Shown piece by piece: positions 26,792 through 32,237 of a DNA stretch of 32,237 nucleotides; within the stretch, counting starts at the first letter, position 1; the number at the start of each line of letters is the position of its first letter. The notes under the pieces were generated by a model that was not told the DNA's origin, did no database searches, and worked only from the letters and a program-made list of their open reading frames with translations. This stretch comes from Candidatus Nanopelagicales bacterium (lineage in GTDB: Bacteria > Actinomycetota > Actinomycetes > S36-B12): the NCBI GenBank assembly GCA_030830865.1, contig JAURME010000074.1:1-32237 (forward strand), written 5' to 3'. The position numbers were made by a program, and so were the translations under genes.

Positions 26792-29254
26792 CTAGGCGCG
26801 GATGCGGTCGTTCGCGGGGTCGTACAGCGGGCGCAGGGACACCCGGGCCGGCACGCGCCGACCGGCGACGTCGACCTCCCAGGTCGATGCGGCCAGGACG
26901 TCCGACGTGATCGGCTCGTCCAACTCGATCATCGCCAGCCCCACCGCACCACCCAGGGTGTGTCCGTAGCTGCCCGCGCGCACGTCGCCCACCGGAACTC
27001 CGTCGCGCAGGACTATCTCCGCGTGGTGGAGCATCGGCTCGGGATCCTCGAGGAGCACCTGGACCAGCCGACGCGACGGCGGCCCAGCATCCTTGAGGCG
27101 TCGAAGCGCATGGCGCCCGATGAAGTCATGCTCCCAGTCCACGGTGAACGCCAGCCCGGTCTCGATGACGTTGTCGGTGTTGTCGATGTCGTGCCCGTAG
27201 TCGCGGTAGCCCTTCTCCAGGCGCAGGCTGGCAAGGGCCTTCAGGCCGACATGCTGCAGGCCGACTCTGCTGCCGGCCTCGATGAGCGTCTCGTACACGT
27301 GGACGGCGAGCTCGGTGGGCACGTGGAGCTCGTAGCCCAGCTCCCCCAGATACGTGATGCGAGCGCACAGCACCCGCGCGTGACCGACATCGATCGTGCG
27401 CGCCGCTCGGAAGGGAAAGGCCTCATTCGACAGGTCGACCGACGTCACCGACTGCAGCAGTTCCCGTGACCGTGGTCCCTGCACATTGATCTGCGAGATG
27501 CCTGACGTCACGTCGGTGACGGCCACGTCGTATGCCGCCGTATGTCGACGCAACCACGCGCCCACGTGGCCGTGCGCGGTGTCGGAGGCGACGACCAGGA
27601 ACGTGCCGTCCTCTCGCTTGGTGACCGTGAGATCTGTCTCAATCGTGCCAGCGTCGTTCAGCCACTGCGTGTAGGTGATGACACCCGGATCGCCATCCAC
27701 ACGATTCGTCGACAGATGGTCGAGGAACGGACCGGCGTCCGGGCCGGTCACCGAGAAGCAGGACATGAACGACATGTCCATGATCCCGACACCCTCCCGG
27801 ATGGCGCGGTGCTCAGCCGCCCAAGTGTCGAACCACGCAGGGCGCCCCCACGTGAGCCCACCGGGGTCCGGCGCCACGCCCTCGCCGGCGAACCAGTCGG
27901 AGCCCTCCCAACCGCTGACGTCGCGGAAATACGCGCCCTGCTGCTGCAGGTAGGTGTGCAGCGGTGACCGTCGGATACCCCGAGCCGTCGCCATGGAACG
28001 TCCCGGGTAGTGGGGCGCATAGACCATGCCGAGCGTCTCGACCGTGCGCTCGGCGCGGTAGCGCGGCGCGAGCTGGTAGTCGGCCATGCGGTCGATGGTG
28101 AACCCGGTCACGTCGACGTCGGGGCGCCCGTCGACGATCCACTGGGCGACGATGCGGCCCAGACCGCCGCCGGTGAGGATGCCCACGGAGTTCATGCCGG
28201 CAGCGACGAAGTAGCCGTCGAGGTTCGGTGCCTCGCCGACGAGGGGGGCGAGGTCCGGGGTGAAGGACTCCGGCCCGCAGAAGAACGTGCGGACGCCGGC
28301 GTCGAAAGTGGCCGGCACCCGCGACATCGCCCGTTCGACGTAGGGAGTCATGCGGTCCCAGTCGGGGGAGATCTGCCCGAAGGAGAAGTCATCGGGCACG
28401 CCGCCCACGGACCACGGAGCGCAGACCGGCTCGAAGAGCCCGACCATGAGACCGCCGCCCTCCTCACGGTAGTAGCCATGACGCGAGGGGTCCTCGAGCA
28501 CCGGGAGGGTGGAGTCAACACCGTCCATCGGCTCGGTGATGAGGTAGTAGTGCTCGGCAGCCTGCAGCGGGATCGTCACTCCATTGCGTTCGCCGAGCTG
28601 CCGTGCCCACATGCCGGCGCAGTTCACGATGTACTCGCACTCGATGTCGCCCACGTCGGTCTCGACACCGACGACCCTGGTGCCCTGTGTCATAACCCGC
28701 TCGACGGTCACACCCTCGAGGAGCCGGACCCCCTGCATGCGTGCGCCCTTGGCCAGGGCCATCGTGGCGTCGACGGGGTTGACCCGGCCGTCACCGGGGA
28801 CGTGGAAGCCGGCGAGCAGGTCGGCGGTCTCGGCCAGCGGGAACATCGAGGCGATCTCCGCCGGGCTGATCTCCTCGACCTCCAGGCCCACATGCCGGTT
28901 GAACGCCGCGACGCGGCGGTACTCCTCCAGACGCCCCTCGTCGGCCGCAACCTCGATGAAGCCGACGGGACGGAAGCCGGTCGACTGCCCGGTCTCAGCC
29001 TCGAGCCGGGAGTAGAGGTCTCGGGTGTACTGCCGCATGCTCATCGAGGTCTCGGACAGGGAGCCGAAGCAGGTCATCAGCCCCGCGGCGTGCCACGTGG
29101 TTCCTGAGGTCAGCCGGTCGCGTTCCAGGAGGACGACGTCCGTCCACCCCAGGTGCCCTAGGTGATAGGCGATGGACGTGCCGATGATGCCGCCACCGAT
29201 GATGACAACGCGTGCACGCGACGGGATCCTGGAATCGGCGTCAGCCATCGTCAT
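26792..29254 (-). CDS. FAD-dependent oxidoreductase fused to GcvT-like aminomethyltransferase domain (dimethylglycine oxidase / sarcosine dehydrogenase type)
   Basis: 'VVIIGGGIIGTSIAYHLGHLGWTDVVLLERDRLTSGTTWHAAGL' (His of the covalent-FAD type), 'YFVAAGMNSVGILTGGGLG', C-terminal GcvT domain 'LGELGYELHVPTELAVHVYETLIEAG', 'LEKGYRDYGHDIDNTDN'. Start ATG at 29254. Confidence 0.92.
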   Translation of the reverse strand: MTMADADSRIPSRARVVIIGGGIIGTSIAYHLGHLGWTDVVLLERDRLTSGTTWHAAGLMTCFGSLSETSMSMRQYTRDLYSRLEAETGQSTGFRPVGFIEVAADEGRLEEYRRVAAFNRHVGLEVEEISPAEIASMFPLAETADLLAGFHVPGDGRVNPVDATMALAKGARMQGVRLLEGVTVERVMTQGTRVVGVETDVGDIECEYIVNCAGMWARQLGERNGVTIPLQAAEHYYLITEPMDGVDSTLPVLEDPSRHGYYREEGGGLMVGLFEPVCAPWSVGGVPDDFSFGQISPDWDRMTPYVERAMSRVPATFDAGVRTFFCGPESFTPDLAPLVGEAPNLDGYFVAAGMNSVGILTGGGLGRIVAQWIVDGRPDVDVTGFTIDRMADYQLAPRYRAERTVETLGMVYAPHYPGRSMATARGIRRSPLHTYLQQQGAYFRDVSGWEGSDWFAGEGVAPDPGGLTWGRPAWFDTWAAEHRAIREGVGIMDMSFMSCFSVTGPDAGPFLDHLSTNRVDGDPGVITYTQWLNDAGTIETDLTVTKREDGTFLVVASDTAHGHVGAWLRRHTAAYDVAVTDVTSGISQINVQGPRSRELLQSVTSVDLSNEAFPFRAARTIDVGHARVLCARITYLGELGYELHVPTELAVHVYETLIEAGSRVGLQHVGLKALASLRLEKGYRDYGHDIDNTDNVIETGLAFTVDWEHDFIGRHALRRLKDAGPPSRRLVQVLLEDPEPMLHHAEIVLRDGVPVGDVRAGSYGHTLGGAVGLAMIELDEPITSDVLAASTWEVDVAGRRVPARVSLRPLYDPANDRIRA

Positions 29255-29261
29255 CGGATCA

Positions 29262-29306
29262 GCGTAGTGCGGCGTGTGACTGCCGGGGATCTCTACGTCA
29301 CTACGC
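29262..29306. promoter_or_regulatory. Inverted repeat in divergent promoter region
   Basis: Perfect 8-bp arms GCGTAGTG (29262..29269) and CACTACGC (29299..29306) between the FAD-GcvT gene and the K+ channel. Confidence 0.5.
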
Positions 29307-29318
29307 GAGGATGGCGTC

Positions 29319-30155
29319 ATGTCAGAGCAGGCGAATGACCGCAGGGCCGAGGTCCAGACCAAGCTCCGCAACCCCAGCTACGAGATCTTCATGGGTCTGC
29401 TGTCCATCCTGTCGATCCTCAACATGGGCCTGCTGCTGTTCATGAGCAACAAGACGCTCAGCGCCGTACTCGAACTCGTGAACATCATCCTTGTCATCTT
29501 CTTCGCGATGGACTTCCTCTTCCGCTTCTTCACCGCCCCGTCGAAGTCGGAGTACTTCCTGCGCGGCTACGGCTGGGCGGACCTGCTGTCCAGCCTGCCG
29601 TTCTCCCAGACCAACATCCTGCGGCTGTTCCGCCTCGTGAAGGTGTACCGCCTGATCAAGGACTACGGCATCCGCCGAATCGGCCAGGCGGTGGTCCGGG
29701 ACCGGGCTGACAGTGCACTGTTCACGCTGCTGTTCATCTCCATCCTCATGCTGGAGTTCGGGAGCCTCGGCCTGCTCGCGATCGAGGCACCGGCCCCTGG
29801 CGCGAACATCACGAATGCATCTGACGCTCTCTGGTACATGATCGTGACGATGTCGACGGTGGGCTACGGCGACCAGTACCCCGTCACATTCGCCGGGCGC
29901 ATCCTCGGAGCCGTCGTCATCCTCATCGGTGTCGGCATCTTCGGCACTCTCACCGGCTACCTCGCGAACTACTTCCTCTCGCCCAGTCGCAAGGGTGCGA
30001 ACGATGATGACGACGCGGGTGCCGGCACGCAGGGCGCGGTCCCAGCGGAGACGGCGACGGTTGAGGCTCAGCTCGCCGCACTCAAGAAGCTCAGCGCCCA
30101 GCAGCAGCAGGCGATCGCCGACCTCGAGGCCGTTCTGCAGCGCCGCGACCCCTGA
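29319..30155 (+). CDS. Voltage-gated-type potassium channel (ion transport family)
   Basis: Selectivity filter 'TMSTVGYGDQYPVT'; S4-like 'LRLFRLVKVYRLIKDYG'; C-terminal predicted coiled coil 'VEAQLAALKKLSAQQQQAIADLEAVLQRR'. Confidence 0.93.
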   Translation: MSEQANDRRAEVQTKLRNPSYEIFMGLLSILSILNMGLLLFMSNKTLSAVLELVNIILVIFFAMDFLFRFFTAPSKSEYFLRGYGWADLLSSLPFSQTNILRLFRLVKVYRLIKDYGIRRIGQAVVRDRADSALFTLLFISILMLEFGSLGLLAIEAPAPGANITNASDALWYMIVTMSTVGYGDQYPVTFAGRILGAVVILIGVGIFGTLTGYLANYFLSPSRKGANDDDDAGAGTQGAVPAETATVEAQLAALKKLSAQQQQAIADLEAVLQRRDP

Positions 30156-30156
30156 G

Positions 30157-30212
30157 CAGTCCATAGCTCGGCGTCACACCGGGGGTCGGGAATGACGCCA
30201 CCGTATGGACTG
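30157..30212. other. 56-bp two-segment palindrome/stem-loop
   Basis: CAGTCCATA(30157..30165)-gctc-GGCGTCA(30170..30176)-16-nt loop-TGACGCC(30193..30199)-accg-TATGGACTG(30204..30212); 16 perfect pairs with a symmetric 4x4 internal loop, starting 2 nt after the K+ channel stop. Confidence 0.9.
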
Positions 30213-30263
30213 GGCACCTAAATGGGCCGCAGACCGGGCCCGGCTCGCGTAGCGTGCGTCAGC

Positions 30264-31004
30264 ATGACCGTCGCAGTCAACGACTACCCCACGCCACCGT
30301 CCTACGCACGGCTGCTCTTCGGCCTGAACGCCCTCCTTGCGCTGTTCGGCGTGGCGATGTCGTTCACCCTGAACATCACCGGCTACTACGTCGACTCCCT
30401 GGACACAGCGAAGCCGACCATCCTCGGAAACACCGCCGCGGGCGTCGACACGCCACTGGAGCGGTTCTTCGACTGGACGACCTACTTCACGATCCTGAGC
30501 AACATCGTCGTGCTCGTGGTCATGGCCCTGCTGTTCTTCCGGCCGCAGCTGTTCCTGCGCACCGACCGGGTCGGTGCCCTCTGGCGGACGATCCGGCTGG
30601 ACTCGCTGTTGATGATCATCATCACCGGCGTCGTCTACAACGCCCTGCTGGCGACCGGCGGCAAGGAGGGCTGGGACCTGGTCAGCAACTTCGTCATCCA
30701 CGTGGCCAACCCGATCCTCGTGCCGCTCGTGTGGCTGGTGGCCGGTCCTCGTGGCCTGATCCGGCAGAGCACCATCTACGCAGGCCTGATCCTGCCGATC
30801 GGCTGGGCCGTCTACGCCCTGATCCGGGGGCAGCTCGTCGGCGCCTACCCCTATCCCTTCCTCGACGTGTCGACGAACGGATGGGCGTCGGTCATCACCT
30901 TCATCGTCGTCATCGCATTCATCGCGGTGATCCTCGGCTACGTCCTGATGGGAATCGACCGCGTCCTGCGCCGAGTACAGCGCAACAGTGGGGAGACAGC
31001 ATGA
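30264..31004 (+). CDS. Pr6Pr family membrane protein
   Basis: MTVAVNDYPTPPSYARLLFGLNALLALFGV...; 'ERFFDWTTYFTILSNIVVLVVMALLFF', 'NALLATGGKEGWDLVSNFVIHVANPILVPLVWL' typical of Pr6Pr / FAR-17a-AIG1-like proteins. Confidence 0.85.
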   Translation: MTVAVNDYPTPPSYARLLFGLNALLALFGVAMSFTLNITGYYVDSLDTAKPTILGNTAAGVDTPLERFFDWTTYFTILSNIVVLVVMALLFFRPQLFLRTDRVGALWRTIRLDSLLMIIITGVVYNALLATGGKEGWDLVSNFVIHVANPILVPLVWLVAGPRGLIRQSTIYAGLILPIGWAVYALIRGQLVGAYPYPFLDVSTNGWASVITFIVVIAFIAVILGYVLMGIDRVLRRVQRNSGETA

Positions 31005-31750
31005 ACCGCACAGCCATCGTCACCGGTGCCGGGCGGGGCATCGGCGCGGCCATAGCCCAGCGACTCAGCGGGGATGGGATGGCTGTGGCACTCGTCGATC
31101 TCGACGGGGCAGGAGCGCGGGAGACCGCGGCTGCGATCACCGGCTCGGGCGGACGGGCCATCGCCGTGGCAGCTGACGTCACCGATGAGCAGCAGGTGGC
31201 CGACGCCGTCACCCAGACCGCGGTGGAACTCGGCTCGCCCACCGTTCTGGTGAACAACGCCGGGATCCTGCGGGACAACCTGCTGTTCAAGATGACGTTG
31301 GACGACTGGGACTCCGTCATCAACGTGCACCTGCGCGGGGCGTTCCTGATGACCCGCTCGGTCCAGTCACACATGGTCGAGGCGAAGTGGGGCCGAGTGG
31401 TGAATTTGTCCAGCATCAGCGCTCTCGGCAATCGAGGACAGGCCAACTACTCCGCGGTGAAAGCCGGGCTTCAGGGCTTCACGAAGACCTTGGCGATCGA
31501 ACTGGGCCCGTTCGGTGTCACCGCCAACGCCATCGCGCCCGGATTCATCGCCACCGACATGACGCGCGCCACGGCGGAGCGCATGGGCATGGACTTCACC
31601 GACTTCTGCGAAGCCGTGGCCAAGGAGACCCCTGTGCGCCGAGTAGGAGTGCCGGAGGACATCGCCAACGTCGCGTCCTTCCTGGTGTCAGAAGGTGCCT
31701 CGTTCGTGTCCGGTCAGGTCCTGTACGTGGCCGGGGGCCCGACCGTGTGA
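31001..31750 (+). CDS. SDR-family oxidoreductase, FabG-like
   Basis: 'VTGAGRGIGAAIAQRL', 'LVNNAGILRD', 'VVNLSSISALGNRGQANYSAVKAGLQGFTKTLAIEL', 'FIATDMT'; ATGA overlap with Pr6Pr stop. Confidence 0.94.
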   Translation: MNRTAIVTGAGRGIGAAIAQRLSGDGMAVALVDLDGAGARETAAAITGSGGRAIAVAADVTDEQQVADAVTQTAVELGSPTVLVNNAGILRDNLLFKMTLDDWDSVINVHLRGAFLMTRSVQSHMVEAKWGRVVNLSSISALGNRGQANYSAVKAGLQGFTKTLAIELGPFGVTANAIAPGFIATDMTRATAERMGMDFTDFCEAVAKETPVRRVGVPEDIANVASFLVSEGASFVSGQVLYVAGGPTV

Positions 31751-31751
31751 C

Positions 31752-32237
31752 TCAGTCCATTTGTTCTGCGTCCGCGTCGACCTCGGAGACCTTCTCCATG
31801 CGGTGAAGCTTCCAGGAGCGACGGTGCGTCGACTCATGGGCCATCTGCTCCTGCATCTGGGGCAGCAGCTCGTACCGCTTGCCGTAGGTCTCCAGCAGTG
31901 CGAGCAGCATGGCCGCCACCGGCACCGCGAGGAAGGCGCCCGCGACACCGAAGAGCGCGGCACCCAGCAGGACCGAGCCGAAGGCGACGGCCGGGTTGAC
32001 GTCGACCGCCTTGGCGCTGATCTTCGGCTCAATGGTCAGGTTCTCCACCTGCTGGTAGAGCACCGCCCAGATGAGGGCCGCGACGCCGATCCAGGGACTG
32101 CCGCTCAAGAGGCCGACGATGACCGGCAGCACGATGGCGATGTAGGTGCCGATCGTCGGGACGAACTGGGCCACGATGCCCGTCCACAGAGCCAGCGGCA
32201 GCCAGTACGGCATGCCGATGATCACGAAGACGATCGC
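31752..32237 (-). CDS. AI-2E family transporter, partial (N-terminus beyond the window)
   Basis: 'GIVAQFVPTIGTYIAIVLPVIVGLLSGSPWIGVAALIWAVLYQQVENLTIEPKISAKAVDVNPAVAFGSVLLGAALFGVAGAFLAVPVAA' is the conserved C-terminal region; the frame stays open to the edge (…AIVFVIIGMPYW). Confidence 0.93.
   Translation of the reverse strand, partial: AIVFVIIGMPYWLPLALWTGIVAQFVPTIGTYIAIVLPVIVGLLSGSPWIGVAALIWAVLYQQVENLTIEPKISAKAVDVNPAVAFGSVLLGAALFGVAGAFLAVPVAAMLLALLETYGKRYELLPQMQEQMAHESTHRRSWKLHRMEKVSEVDADAEQMD

Noticed and set aside
28010-29107. 365-aa plus-strand ORF
   Set aside because: Antisense to the FAD-GcvT gene, which carries clear conserved motifs.
1-32237. Search for CRISPR arrays, tRNA/rRNA genes, transposases, integrases, phage or defence genes
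   Set aside because: None seen; intergenic gaps are mostly under about 200 bp and all long frames are housekeeping, transport or metabolic families.

Overview
High-GC actinobacterial chromosomal window, dense and almost entirely coding. The glnR-mshD pair and the neighbouring thioredoxin/DUF4395 genes indicate a mycothiol-producing actinomycete lineage. Contents in order: (1) a minus-strand run of alpha/beta hydrolase, thioredoxin, DUF4395, a 33-aa membrane microprotein, a nitrobindin-like protein, a Fur-family regulator and the start of YgfZ; (2) glnR and mshD; (3) a phosphate/polyphosphate block of ppk, CYTH-CHAD, NUDIX-histidine phosphatase (MutT1-type) and a PIT transporter, with a two-unit PHO-box-like repeat upstream of pit; (4) moeA, a cupin lipoprotein, a YczE-like membrane protein, a histidine phosphatase, threonine aldolase and paired bPH2-domain proteins; (5) a TPP riboswitch with thiBPQ; (6) an overlapping cluster of DUF1622, tryptophan 2,3-dioxygenase and FeS-type photolyase; (7) an M23 peptidase, an Abhydrolase_9 membrane protein, a DMGDH/sarcosine-dehydrogenase-like FAD-GcvT fusion, a K+ channel, Pr6Pr, a FabG-like SDR and a truncated AI-2E transporter. 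No mobile element, prophage, CRISPR array, tRNA or rRNA was recognised. The most unusual signals are: a local duplication in which the 3' end of the cupin gene reappears as the moeA promoter and start; a long two-segment palindrome between the K+ channel and Pr6Pr; repeated TANNNT-n6-8-start (leaderless-type) promoters; the DUF1622-TDO-photolyase coupling; and a Pr6Pr-SDR coupling. No complete new system is proven; all functional links are hypotheses.
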